Positions 54,677 through 63,014 of a stretch of 64,000 nt of DNA are shown here, in pieces. Each line of letters begins with the position of its first letter. Position 1 is the first letter of the stretch. The notes beneath the pieces were generated by a model, which searched no databases, was not told the origin of the DNA, and worked only from the letters and a program-made list of their open reading frames with translations. The stretch comes from Parasulfuritortus sp037439465 (GTDB lineage Bacteria > Pseudomonadota > Gammaproteobacteria > Burkholderiales > Thiobacillaceae): the NCBI GenBank assembly GCA_037439465.1, contig JBBIVX010000002.1, positions 1 through 64,000 on the forward strand. Reading direction: 5' to 3'. The position numbers were made by a program, and so were the translations under genes.

Positions 54677-56362
54677 GTGTCGTCTGAACAGGTGGGCCAA
54701 CTACTGCTGGCGCGTGGTCGTCTGACGCCCGCCGCCCTGGCGCAGGCCGTGGCGGCGCAGGGGGCGGCGGGCGAGCCCCTGCCCGCCACCTTGGCGCGGC
54801 TGGGGCTGGTGCCCGAGCGCGAGGCCTTTGCGGCGTGGTCCGAAGTGACCGGCGTGCCGCTGCTGGGGGCCGAGGATTACCCGGAGATCCCCATCCTGGA
54901 GGAGCGCGTCTCCACGCGTTTCCTCAAGGAGGCGCGTGTCATGCCGCTGCGCGAGGACGAAGATTCGCTGGAACTGGCCATGGTCAACCCGGAAGATACC
55001 TATGTGCTCGACGCCTTCCGCCTGATCACCCACCGCGCCATCCGCCCGCGCCTGGCGCCGCCCTCGGAGCTGGATGCGGCCCTGGACCGCCTTTACAGCG
55101 CCGATCGCACCATCGACCGCATCGTCAGCGACATCGCGGTGAGCGGCGAGGAAGAAGAGAGCGGCGACCTGCAGCACCTCAAGGACCAGGCCAGCGAGGC
55201 GCCGGTCATCCGCCTCGTCAACCTGCTGTTCGAGCGGGCGCTGGAATCGCGCGCCTCGGACATCCATATCGAGCCCTTCGAGAATCGTCTGATCATCCGC
55301 AACCGCGTGGACGGCGTCATGATCGAGGTGGAATCGCCGCCGCGGCGCCTCTCCGCCGCCGTGATCTCGCGCATCAAGATCATGGCCAACCTGGACATCG
55401 CCGAGCGCCGGCTGCCGCAGGACGGCCGCATCAAATTGCGCATCAAGGGCCGGGAGCTGGACCTCCGGGTGTCCACCGTGCCGACCATGCATGGCGAGAG
55501 TGTGGTGATGCGCCTGCTCGACAAGGGCGGCGTGCCGCTCGACTTCGAGCGGCTGGGCTTCGACAGGCATACCCTCGATGCCTTTCTCGATGTGCTGCTG
55601 CGGCCGCACGGCATCGTCCTGGTGACCGGCCCCACCGGCTCCGGCAAGACCACGACGCTGTATACCGCCCTGCAAATGCTGAACAAGCCCGACGTCAAGA
55701 TACTCACCGTGGAGGACCCGGTGGAATATCAGATGGAGGGCGTCAACCAGATCCAGGTCAAGCCGCAGATCGGCCTCACCTTCGCCAACGCCCTGCGCTC
55801 CATCGTGCGCCAGGACCCGGATGTCATCATGATCGGCGAGATCCGCGACCTGGAGACCGCCGAGATCGCCGTGCAATCGGCGCTGACCGGCCACATGGTC
55901 ATCTCCACCCTGCATACCAACGATGCCCCGAGCACGGTCAACCGCCTGCTCGACATGGGGGTGGAGGACTACCTGCTCACCTCCACCGTCAACGGTATCC
56001 TGGCGCAGCGCCTGGTGCGCGCCCTCTGCCCGGCCTGCGCCGAGACCTACACGCCGCTGCCGGAAGTGGTGCAGGAATTCGGCCTCGGCCGTTACGCCGG
56101 CCCGGGGCCGGTGCGCCTGAAGCGCCCTGTCGGCTGTGCGGAATGCGGCCAGACCGGCTATATCGGCCGTTTCGGCATCATGGAAATGATGCCCGTCAGC
56201 GACAGCCTGCGCTCCCTCATCATGAAGCACGCCGTGGCCGGCGACATCCGCCGGCAGGCCATCGCGGAAGGGATGCGCACCCTGTACGAGGATGGCCTGA
56301 TGAAGGCCGTGGCCGGCGCCACCACGCTCGACGAGGTGCTGCGCGTGACGAGGGAGGCCTGA
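54677..56362 (+). CDS. gspE: type II secretion ATPase GspE
   Basis: 561 residues from GTG 54677. Cytoplasmic hexameric ATPase driving pseudopilus assembly. The N-terminal N1E/N2E domain docks on GspL. The ATPase core has Walker A GPTGSGKT (318-325), the Asp box (ILTVEDPVEYQMEG) and Walker B (IMIGEIRDLETAE). The zinc module has C451, C454, C487 and C490 (CPAC...CAEC), typical of GspE. A TATAAC box at 54651 may be the operon promoter. First gene of an operon reaching at least gspD. Confidence 0.96.
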   Translation: MSSEQVGQLLLARGRLTPAALAQAVAAQGAAGEPLPATLARLGLVPEREAFAAWSEVTGVPLLGAEDYPEIPILEERVSTRFLKEARVMPLREDEDSLELAMVNPEDTYVLDAFRLITHRAIRPRLAPPSELDAALDRLYSADRTIDRIVSDIAVSGEEEESGDLQHLKDQASEAPVIRLVNLLFERALESRASDIHIEPFENRLIIRNRVDGVMIEVESPPRRLSAAVISRIKIMANLDIAERRLPQDGRIKLRIKGRELDLRVSTVPTMHGESVVMRLLDKGGVPLDFERLGFDRHTLDAFLDVLLRPHGIVLVTGPTGSGKTTTLYTALQMLNKPDVKILTVEDPVEYQMEGVNQIQVKPQIGLTFANALRSIVRQDPDVIMIGEIRDLETAEIAVQSALTGHMVISTLHTNDAPSTVNRLLDMGVEDYLLTSTVNGILAQRLVRALCPACAETYTPLPEVVQEFGLGRYAGPGPVRLKRPVGCAECGQTGYIGRFGIMEMMPVSDSLRSLIMKHAVAGDIRRQAIAEGMRTLYEDGLMKAVAGATTLDEVLRVTREA

Positions 56363-56363
56363 G

Positions 56364-57572
56364 TTGCCCGCCTTCCGCTACCAGGCCGTAGGCGCTGACG
56401 GCAATCTGCTGGATGGGGATATGGAGGGCCGCGCCCAGGAGGAGGTGGTGCAGCGTCTGCAGGCCATGGGCTACATCCCCATCCGCGTGGAAGTGGCCGC
56501 CGCGGGCGGCGGCGGTTTCGGCTGGCGTGGCCGCAAACGCCTGCGCCAGGACGACGTGGCCATCTTCACCCAGGAGCTCGCCACCCTGCTGCGCGCCGGC
56601 CTGCCGCTCGACCGGGCGCTGGCGGTGGCCATCAGCCTGGCCGAGAACGACGCCGTGCGCGACCTCCTGAGCCAGATCCGCGAGGACGTGCGCGCCGGCT
56701 CGACCCTGCATGCCGCCATGGAGGCCCGGACGGGGGTGTTCTCGCGCCTCTATCTCAACATGATCCGGGCGGGCGAGGCGGGCGGGGCGCTGGCCGTGGT
56801 CATGGCCCGCCTGAGCGAATTCATGGAGCGCGCCAAGGAGTTGAAGGAGACCGTCAAGTCGGCCATGGTCTATCCGGTCATCCTGGTCATGGTGGCGGTG
56901 CTGTCGGTGGTGGTGCTGCTGATGTTCGTGGTGCCGCAGTTCTCGCAGATGTTCGCGGAATCGGGCAAGGCGCTGCCGCTGCCGACCCAGATCGTCATCG
57001 GTCTCGGTGATTTTTTCCGCCACTACTGGTGGGCCCTGCTGCTCGGCGGTTATCTGCTCTACGCCTTTTTCCGCCGGCAGATGACGCAACCCGCCGCGCG
57101 CTACCGCTGGGACGCCCGCTTCCTGGCCATGCCGCTGGTGGGCGAACTGGTGGCCAGGATCGAGGTGGCGCGTTTCTCCCGCACCCTCGCCACCCTGCTG
57201 GCCAATGGCGTCACCCTGCTGGCGGCGCTGTCCATCGTCAAGGACACGCTCACCAACACCTTCATGGCCGGGCGGCTGGACCAGGTTATCACCCAGTTGC
57301 GCGAAGGCAGGGGCCTGGGCCGGCCGCTGCAGGAAACCGGGGTGTTTCCCGGACTGGCGGTGCACATGGTGATGGTGGGCGAGGAGACCGGCCGGTTGCA
57401 GGAGATGCTGTTCCAGGTGGCCGACGTCTTTGACCGCGAGGTGCAGCGCACGGTCAAGCGTATGCTGGGACTGATGGAGCCGGTGCTGATACTCGGCCTC
57501 GGCCTCATCATCGGCGGCATCATCATGTCCATCCTGGTGGCGATATTGAGCGTGAACGAATTGACCGCGTGA
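56364..57572 (+). CDS. gspF: type II secretion inner-membrane platform protein GspF
   Basis: 402 residues from TTG 56364, 1 bp after the gspE stop. Two repeated T2SF domains (DVAIFTQELATLLRAGLPLDRAL and VARFSRTLATLLANGVTLLAAL) each precede TM helices: TM near 170-195, 225-240 and 370-398. It ends in VAILSVNELTA, the usual GspF C-terminus. Forms the membrane platform contacted by GspE and GspL. Confidence 0.96.
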   Translation: MPAFRYQAVGADGNLLDGDMEGRAQEEVVQRLQAMGYIPIRVEVAAAGGGGFGWRGRKRLRQDDVAIFTQELATLLRAGLPLDRALAVAISLAENDAVRDLLSQIREDVRAGSTLHAAMEARTGVFSRLYLNMIRAGEAGGALAVVMARLSEFMERAKELKETVKSAMVYPVILVMVAVLSVVVLLMFVVPQFSQMFAESGKALPLPTQIVIGLGDFFRHYWWALLLGGYLLYAFFRRQMTQPAARYRWDARFLAMPLVGELVARIEVARFSRTLATLLANGVTLLAALSIVKDTLTNTFMAGRLDQVITQLREGRGLGRPLQETGVFPGLAVHMVMVGEETGRLQEMLFQVADVFDREVQRTVKRMLGLMEPVLILGLGLIIGGIIMSILVAILSVNELTA

Positions 57573-57604
57573 CGGTCATGGTATTTCCGAGACTGGAGCG
57601 AAAC

Positions 57605-58042
57605 ATGCAAAAACCAACCCATGCGCCGCCGCCGGCGCGGCAACGCGGCTTCACCCTGATCGAACTTCTGGTGGTGCTGGTCATCCTCGGCCTGCTGGCC
57701 GCCCTGGCCGGCCCCAAGGTGATCGGCTATCTGGGCGGGGCCAAGTCCGACACCGCCAAATTGCAGATCGAGGAGTTCTCGTCCGCGCTGGACATCTTCC
57801 ACCTCGAGGTCGGCCGCTACCCGACGACGCAGGAAGGCTTGCAGGCGCTGGTGCAGGCGCCGGGCGGGCTGGACAAATGGAAAGGGCCCTACCTCAGGAA
57901 AAAGGACGTGCCCAAGGACCCATGGGGCTTCGACTACCACTATGAGTCGCCCGGCCAGCACGGCGCTTTCGATCTCTTCAGTTGGGGCGCCGACAACAAG
58001 GAAGGCGGCGACGGCGAAAACAAGGACCTCGTGAGCTGGTGA
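57605..58042 (+). CDS. gspG: major pseudopilin GspG
   Basis: 145 residues. Prepilin signal with cleavage RG|FTLIELLVVLVILGLLAAL (G5-position Glu present). The C-terminal part has RYPTTQEGLQALV and DPWGFDYHYESPG, plus the calcium-site Asp pattern of GspG (FSWGADNKEGG). GGAG 6 bp before ATG 57605 sets the start. Most abundant subunit of the periplasmic pseudopilus. Confidence 0.97.
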   Translation: MQKPTHAPPPARQRGFTLIELLVVLVILGLLAALAGPKVIGYLGGAKSDTAKLQIEEFSSALDIFHLEVGRYPTTQEGLQALVQAPGGLDKWKGPYLRKKDVPKDPWGFDYHYESPGQHGAFDLFSWGADNKEGGDGENKDLVSW

Positions 58043-58476
58043 AGCGCCAAGCCGGCTTCACCCTGCTGGAACTGTTGGTGGTCATGGTCCTCATGGGCCT
58101 GATGTACGCCCTGGTGCCGCCCATGTTCTCCAGCGGCGGCGGCGCCGAATTGCGGGCGGCGGCCCGGCAACTGGCGGCGGGACTGCGCAAGACCCGCAAC
58201 CAGGCCATCGCCAGCCGCCAGGAGGCGGTGCTGACGGTGGACGTGGCGGCGCGCCAGTTCCGCGTCGCCGGCGATACCCGCCAATTCACCTTGCCGCGCG
58301 AGGCGCAGGTGAAGGTGCTCACGGCCAAATCCGAGGCGGTGGACGACAAGGTGGCGACCATCCGATTCTACCCGGACGGCAGCTCCACCGGCGGCGGCAT
58401 CACCCTCGTCAACGGCGGTAGTCAATTCCGCGTGGACGTGGACTGGCTTACCGGCAATGTGAGACTCCTCGACTGA
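58039..58476 (+). CDS. gspH: minor pseudopilin GspH
   Basis: 145 residues from GTG 58039, overlapping the gspG stop (GTGA). Prepilin motif AG|FTLLELLVVMVLMGLMYAL, then a GspH beta-sandwich (QLAAGLRKTRNQAIASRQEAVL, IRFYPDGSSTGGGITL). The leader is short (KRQAG). Confidence 0.93.
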   Translation: MKRQAGFTLLELLVVMVLMGLMYALVPPMFSSGGGAELRAAARQLAAGLRKTRNQAIASRQEAVLTVDVAARQFRVAGDTRQFTLPREAQVKVLTAKSEAVDDKVATIRFYPDGSSTGGGITLVNGGSQFRVDVDWLTGNVRLLD

Positions 58477-58478
58477 CC

Positions 58479-58877
58479 ATGGCGCGCCGTGAGCGGGGCT
58501 TTTCCCTACTGGAAATACTGGTGGCCTTCGTCATCCTGGCGCTGGCCATGGGCGTCATCATGCGGCTGTTCTCCGGCGCGCTTGGCAACATCGGCCGCGC
58601 CGAACACCACGCGCACGCCGTGGCCGTGGCGGAATCGGTGCTGGCCGGCCTGGGTGTCGAGACGCCGCTGGCCGAAGGCGAGCTGAGCGGCGACGACGGC
58701 CAGGGCTACCGCTGGCAGGCGCGCATCAGCCGTTATGCCGAAGCCAATGCCGCGCTCGACGCCGCGGCCATGCCGACGCTCCTCTATCAGGTCGATTTGA
58801 CGGTGCGCTGGGGCGAGACCGACGACCGGGAGCCGGGTTTGCAACTCACCACCTTGCGGGCGGCGCCGAAGTCATGA
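58479..58877 (+). CDS. gspI: minor pseudopilin GspI
   Basis: 132 residues. Prepilin motif RG|FSLLEILVAFVILALAMGV. GspI-type pattern with HAHAVAVAESVLAGLGVE and a beta-rich tail. Part of the pseudopilus tip with GspJ and GspK. Overlaps gspJ by 4 bp (ATGA). Confidence 0.93.
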   Translation: MARRERGFSLLEILVAFVILALAMGVIMRLFSGALGNIGRAEHHAHAVAVAESVLAGLGVETPLAEGELSGDDGQGYRWQARISRYAEANAALDAAAMPTLLYQVDLTVRWGETDDREPGLQLTTLRAAPKS

Positions 58878-59518
58878 AACAGCGCGGCTTCACCCTGTTG
58901 GAGATGCTCATCGGCCTGACCCTGCTTGGCTTCATATTGCTGCTCTTGTATAACGGCCTGCGGCTGGGGACGAGGAGCTGGGATGTGGGCGAGCGGCTGG
59001 TGGAGGGCACGTCACGGCAGGCTGTGGTGATGGGTTTTCTGCGGCGCCAACTGGCCCAGGCCTACCCCCTGCGCTGGCAACGGGAGGGCGTCGACGTCAT
59101 GGTCTTCTCCGGCGAGCCAAAGTCCCTGCGCTTTGCCGCCCAGGTGCCCGCGCATCTGGGCACGGGCGGCATACACATCGTCGAGCTCGAAGCGCTTCCC
59201 GGCAACGAGGCGGAAGAGCTGCGGATGCGCTGGCGCCTGCCGACCAGGGACGCGAACGCCTTCGCCTTTTCCGACGAGGACGATCAGGCCACCCTGTTGC
59301 GCGCCATGGATGGCCTGGAGCTCGCGTATTTCGGCGCGCCAAGACGCGATGACGAAGCGGCCTGGCACGAGTCGTGGCATAGCGAGGAAAGGCTGCCCAG
59401 GCTGGTTCGCCTGCGCCTCGCGCAAAAGGATGGAAAGCGCTGGCCCGACCTTGTGGTCGATCTCAGTCTGGCCACGCTGGACTGCAACTGGCACCCAGTC
59501 TACAAGCGCTGTCTGTGA
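58874..59518 (+). CDS. gspJ: minor pseudopilin GspJ
   Basis: 214 residues. Prepilin motif RG|FTLLEMLIGLTLLGFILLL and a GspJ-like body with RQAVVMGFLRRQLAQAYPL. Translationally coupled on both sides (ATGA with gspI, GTGATG with gspK). Confidence 0.92.
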   Translation: MKQRGFTLLEMLIGLTLLGFILLLLYNGLRLGTRSWDVGERLVEGTSRQAVVMGFLRRQLAQAYPLRWQREGVDVMVFSGEPKSLRFAAQVPAHLGTGGIHIVELEALPGNEAEELRMRWRLPTRDANAFAFSDEDDQATLLRAMDGLELAYFGAPRRDDEAAWHESWHSEERLPRLVRLRLAQKDGKRWPDLVVDLSLATLDCNWHPVYKRCL

Positions 59519-60444
59519 TGCGAGCCGGCCTGTCTGCTCAAGACCCGCGCCGCGACTGGCCCATGGCGGCGGCACAGCGGGGGATCGCCCTGGTGGTCGT
59601 GCTTTGGGTCGTCACCCTGCTGACGGTGATCGCCTCGAGTTTCGTCTACAGCGCGCGCGGCAACATCCAGATCACCGCCAATCTGGCAAGCCGGGTGCGG
59701 GCCCAGGCGCTGGCGGAGGCCGGTGTTCAGCGCGGTCTCCATGAATTGCTCAAGCCGGCCACGGACGGGGAACGCTGGCAGGCGGAAGGCCGGCCTTATG
59801 CGTTTGATCTGGGTGAGGGAAAGATCACGGTGACCCTGGTCGATGAGTCGGCCTTCATCGATTTGAATGCCGCGCCCGAGAACCTTCTGCTGGGCCTGCT
59901 GCTCTCAACGGGGATGGAAGAGGGCGAGGCCCAAGGGCTGCTGGACAAGATCGAGGACTGGCGCGATGGCGATGACCTGGCGCGCGCCGCCGGCGCCGAG
60001 AGGGATGACTATGAGGCGGCGGGGCTTCGCTACGGCCCGGCCAATGCCGATTTTCGCGCGGTGGAAGACCTCAAGTCGGTACTGGGGATGACGCCACAGA
60101 TTTATGAGCGCATCGCCGGTGCGCTCACGGTGCATACCGCGACGCCGGGCATCAACAGCGCTCTGGCGCCGCGCCAGGTGCTCCTGGCCGTTCCGGGCGT
60201 CACGGCGGAAGAGGTGGATGCGTATCTGCAACTGCGGACGGAGGCGTTGGCGGCCGGCGCCTCGCCTCCGCCCTTCCCGCAGGCCGCGGCGTTCTCGGCG
60301 GCGCGGGCGGGCATCGTGTACAATCTGCGCTCTCAGGCCGCGCTGTCCGACGGCACGGTGTTCGTGCGCGAAGCCGTGGCCAAACTGACGGGCGACCCCA
60401 AGCGGCCGTTCGGTTTTCTCGACTGGAGGGAAGGCCGGCCGTAA
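59518..60444 (+). CDS. gspK: tip pseudopilin GspK
   Basis: 308 residues from ATG 59518 (a GTG at 59515 and an ATG at 59563 are alternatives; the last would give the usual short leader MAAAQRG). Prepilin region RG|IALVVVLWVVTLLTVIASSF lacks Glu at +5, as is normal for GspK. Large alpha-domain with SAFIDLNAAPENLLLGLL and VEDLKSVLGMTPQIYERI. Caps the pseudopilus. Confidence 0.93.
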   Translation: MRAGLSAQDPRRDWPMAAAQRGIALVVVLWVVTLLTVIASSFVYSARGNIQITANLASRVRAQALAEAGVQRGLHELLKPATDGERWQAEGRPYAFDLGEGKITVTLVDESAFIDLNAAPENLLLGLLLSTGMEEGEAQGLLDKIEDWRDGDDLARAAGAERDDYEAAGLRYGPANADFRAVEDLKSVLGMTPQIYERIAGALTVHTATPGINSALAPRQVLLAVPGVTAEEVDAYLQLRTEALAAGASPPPFPQAAAFSAARAGIVYNLRSQAALSDGTVFVREAVAKLTGDPKRPFGFLDWREGRP

Positions 60445-60459
60445 CGAGCACGGAAAACC

Positions 60460-61650
60460 ATGGCAGGCAACGTCTCATCGTATCGATCACCGGGCAACGC
60501 GGGCGGCGCCTGGGCGCAGCTATCGCGTTTCTTCCGCTGGTGGCGGCGGGAGTTGAGCGCCCTCGTGCCGGCCGGGCTGCAGCCGCTGCCGCCGCCGACG
60601 CGGCGCTTCGTCTGGCTGGAGGTCGCCTCGGGCAAGGCGTCGCTCTGGCGCGTGGATGCCGCCAGGCGGGTCGAACTGGCCAGCATCGACTTGACGGCGA
60701 CCGACGCGGCCGCGCGGAAATTGTCTCTGGACGCGGCGATCGGCGGCTACCGTAACCCTCCCCTGGGGTTGAGCCTGCCTGCGGACAAGGCGTTGCGCAA
60801 AGATGTCAGTCTGCCGGCGGCGGCACGCGAAAATCTCAGACAGGTATTGGCCTACGAACTCGGCCGTCATACCCCGTTCAATGCCGACCAGGCCTATTTC
60901 GGCTACCTGGAGGCGGCTGACAATAAGAAACCGGCGCAGATCGAACTGACGCTGGTCACGGTGCCGCGCCAGGCCGTGGACGAGGGCCTGGCCCTGTTGC
61001 GGGAATGGGGACGGCAGGCGCGCGCGGTGGTGGTGGAGGACGAAATCCGGGGCGACAGCCGCTACGCCGACCTGCTGCCGCCCGAAATGCGTCCCAGGGC
61101 CGGGTGGCTCTTGCGGGCGGGGTACGCCGTCATGGCGCTGCTGCCCGTCGCCCTGCTGGCGGCCGCCCTGGCGACGCCGCTGTGGCAAAAACGCGAAGTG
61201 GCCATCGCCCTCGATGCCCGGATGGCCGAGGCCAGGCGTCAGGCCGATGCCGTCGACGCCTTGCGCCTCGAACTCAATAAAACCACCGCCGAATATCATT
61301 TTCTGCTGGAGAAAAAGGCCAAGCATCCTCCCGCCGTCGCGCTGTTGGAAGAAGTGACGCGCATGCTGCCCGACGATACCTGGCTCATGCAGATGGAGGT
61401 ACGGAACAACGAAGTGCTGCTCAATGGCGAGACGGGTTCTTCCGCCAGCCTTATCCGCTTGCTGGAACGGTCGGAACTCCTCGCCGACCCCAGCTTCCGC
61501 TCACCGCTGGTCAAGGGGCGCGGCAACATAGAACGCTTCCAGTTGGCCGCCGTCATCCGCGAAGGCGGGCTGGCGGAGGCCCTGGCCAGACAGCGGGAGG
61601 CGTCCACGCCGCGTAAACCTGGGCAGAAAACGCCGGGACGGGGGGGCTGA
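60460..61650 (+). CDS. gspL: type II secretion protein GspL (PilMN-like)
   Basis: 396 residues. A cytoplasmic actin-like part is shorter than in classical GspL: LPADKALRKDVSLPAAARENLRQVLAYELGRHTPF matches the GspL/PilM segment. A TM helix (about 218-240) is followed by a periplasmic PilN-like domain (LLEEVTRMLPDDTWLMQMEVRNNEVLLNGE, in pieces DDTWLMQME and NGETGSSASLI). Recruits GspE to the membrane. Overlaps gspM by one base (TGATG). Confidence 0.88.
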   Translation: MAGNVSSYRSPGNAGGAWAQLSRFFRWWRRELSALVPAGLQPLPPPTRRFVWLEVASGKASLWRVDAARRVELASIDLTATDAAARKLSLDAAIGGYRNPPLGLSLPADKALRKDVSLPAAARENLRQVLAYELGRHTPFNADQAYFGYLEAADNKKPAQIELTLVTVPRQAVDEGLALLREWGRQARAVVVEDEIRGDSRYADLLPPEMRPRAGWLLRAGYAVMALLPVALLAAALATPLWQKREVAIALDARMAEARRQADAVDALRLELNKTTAEYHFLLEKKAKHPPAVALLEEVTRMLPDDTWLMQMEVRNNEVLLNGETGSSASLIRLLERSELLADPSFRSPLVKGRGNIERFQLAAVIREGGLAEALARQREASTPRKPGQKTPGRGG

Positions 61651-62249
61651 TGGCGCTGCGTCCGCTCACTCCCGGCGAATACCGGCTGCTTGCCGTCCTG
61701 CTGCTGCTCGGCGTCATTGCCGCCCTCGCCGTTGCCGTGTCTATCCCGGTGCGCTCGGCCCATCGTCATTACGATGAGATCATCGCCGCCAGGCTCGATC
61801 ACCTCGCCCGCTTCCAGCGCGTGGCCGCCCAGCGCGCCGACCTGGAGGCGCAGATGGCGAAAGTCCGCGCCAAGGATGCCAGCCGCTTTTATCTCAAGGT
61901 GAGCGCGCCGGCCCTGGCCGCGGCGGACATTCAGCAGGTCGTGCAAACCCTGATCGAGGCCAACGGCCTGCGGCTGGAAAGCATGCAGATCAGCCCCCAC
62001 AAGGATGAAGGCGGGCATCGCCGGATCACGGTCAACCTGCGTGTGCGCGGCAAACTGAGCGGCATCCAGAACATGCTTTACTCGCTGGAGGCCTCGCAGC
62101 CCTACTTGTTTGTCGATGCCCTCAACATCCAGTCCACGGTGCGGCAGAATTACGCCCCCATGCCTGGGGTCGAGCCCGATGTCATGGTCATGTTCGATCT
62201 GTCCGGCTATGCACAGGTGAAAAAGCCCAATGCCCAGCCTAAACATTAA
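61650..62249 (+). CDS. gspM: type II secretion protein GspM
   Basis: 199 residues. An N-terminal TM helix (about 12-31) is preceded by LTPGEYRLLAV and followed by a coiled coil. The periplasmic ferredoxin-like domain has LRLESMQISPH, VNLRVRGKLSGIQNMLYSLEASQPYLFVD. Partner of GspL in the inner-membrane platform. Its 3' end overlaps the next gene by 20 bp. Confidence 0.88.
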   Translation: MALRPLTPGEYRLLAVLLLLGVIAALAVAVSIPVRSAHRHYDEIIAARLDHLARFQRVAAQRADLEAQMAKVRAKDASRFYLKVSAPALAAADIQQVVQTLIEANGLRLESMQISPHKDEGGHRRITVNLRVRGKLSGIQNMLYSLEASQPYLFVDALNIQSTVRQNYAPMPGVEPDVMVMFDLSGYAQVKKPNAQPKH

Positions 62250-62937
62250 ATCGCTCGCCCTGATCGGCTGGGGGGCGGTCAACGCCACGTTGCTGGCGGT
62301 CACCGGCGAGGAGTTGGGCTGGGGAAAGCACCCGCATGCCGCCATCCCCGCGCCCGCGAGCCTGCCGCCGGAGCCGGTCAGTGTCGAGTTGCTGAGCGAA
62401 TATTCCGCGCCCGCCCTGGATAAGCGCTTTCCGCAGACACTGGAGCGGCCATTGTTCGTGCCCACCCGCCGCCCGGCGCCGCCCCCCCCGCCCCCGCCGC
62501 CGCCGCCGCCGCCAACCATGCGCAAGGGCCAATTTCAGCTGATGGGGGTCATGATCCTGCCCGAGACCCGCTTCGTCGTGCTGCGCGAGACCGCCAGCGG
62601 CCTTACCCGGCGGGTGGAGATCGGACAGACGATCAACGGCCTGCTGATCGACAAGGTCGAGGCCGAGCAGGCGGTATTGTCCCAGTACGGCGACAGCGAG
62701 ATCCTGACCGTCAAGGTCCAGCCCAGCCCCAAGGGGCCTCCCGGCAAGCCCGCCGTGGGCGTTGCCGGGAGGCCCAACCTTGGGATGATGGCGCGGGAGC
62801 CGAGGCGTTTGCCCATGCCGGCCCAAGGCTCCCCGCCGGGGCTGGCCGGGTACGATAAACGGGCCGGCGATCCGGCGGGCATGGAGTCGTCCGGCCGCGT
62901 CGACATGCCGCCCAGAAAGACCCGCGCCGGCCCATGA
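62230..62937 (+). CDS. GspC/GspN-like type II secretion protein
   Basis: 235 residues. One N-terminal hydrophobic segment (8-24), a spacer with LSEYSAPALDKRFPQTLERPLF, a run of 12 prolines and a GspC homology-region-like domain follow. The latter has FQLMGVMILPETRFVVLRE, RRVEIGQTINGLLIDKVEAE and SEILTVKV. It ends in a low-complexity Pro/Gly/Arg tail. The HR-like domain would contact the secretin N0 domain, as GspC does. It sits where betaproteobacterial operons carry 'gspN', so both names are possible. The secretin follows immediately. Confidence 0.75.
   Translation: MPSLNIKSLALIGWGAVNATLLAVTGEELGWGKHPHAAIPAPASLPPEPVSVELLSEYSAPALDKRFPQTLERPLFVPTRRPAPPPPPPPPPPPPTMRKGQFQLMGVMILPETRFVVLRETASGLTRRVEIGQTINGLLIDKVEAEQAVLSQYGDSEILTVKVQPSPKGPPGKPAVGVAGRPNLGMMAREPRRLPMPAQGSPPGLAGYDKRAGDPAGMESSGRVDMPPRKTRAGP
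62479..62514 (+). repeat. CCG/CCC codon run encoding 12 prolines
   Basis: Twelve consecutive Pro codons, six of them CCG in a row, between the membrane-proximal part and the HR-like domain of the GspC/N-like protein. A rigid spacer; also slippage-prone and an EF-P-dependent stall site by general rule. Confidence 0.85.
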
Positions 62938-63014
62938 GCGAGACCTTATCCATGAACGATGGCCAACAGGCCTGGGATTGTTTGCCCGCGGCAACCACGA
63001 AGGTGAAAGCGACC

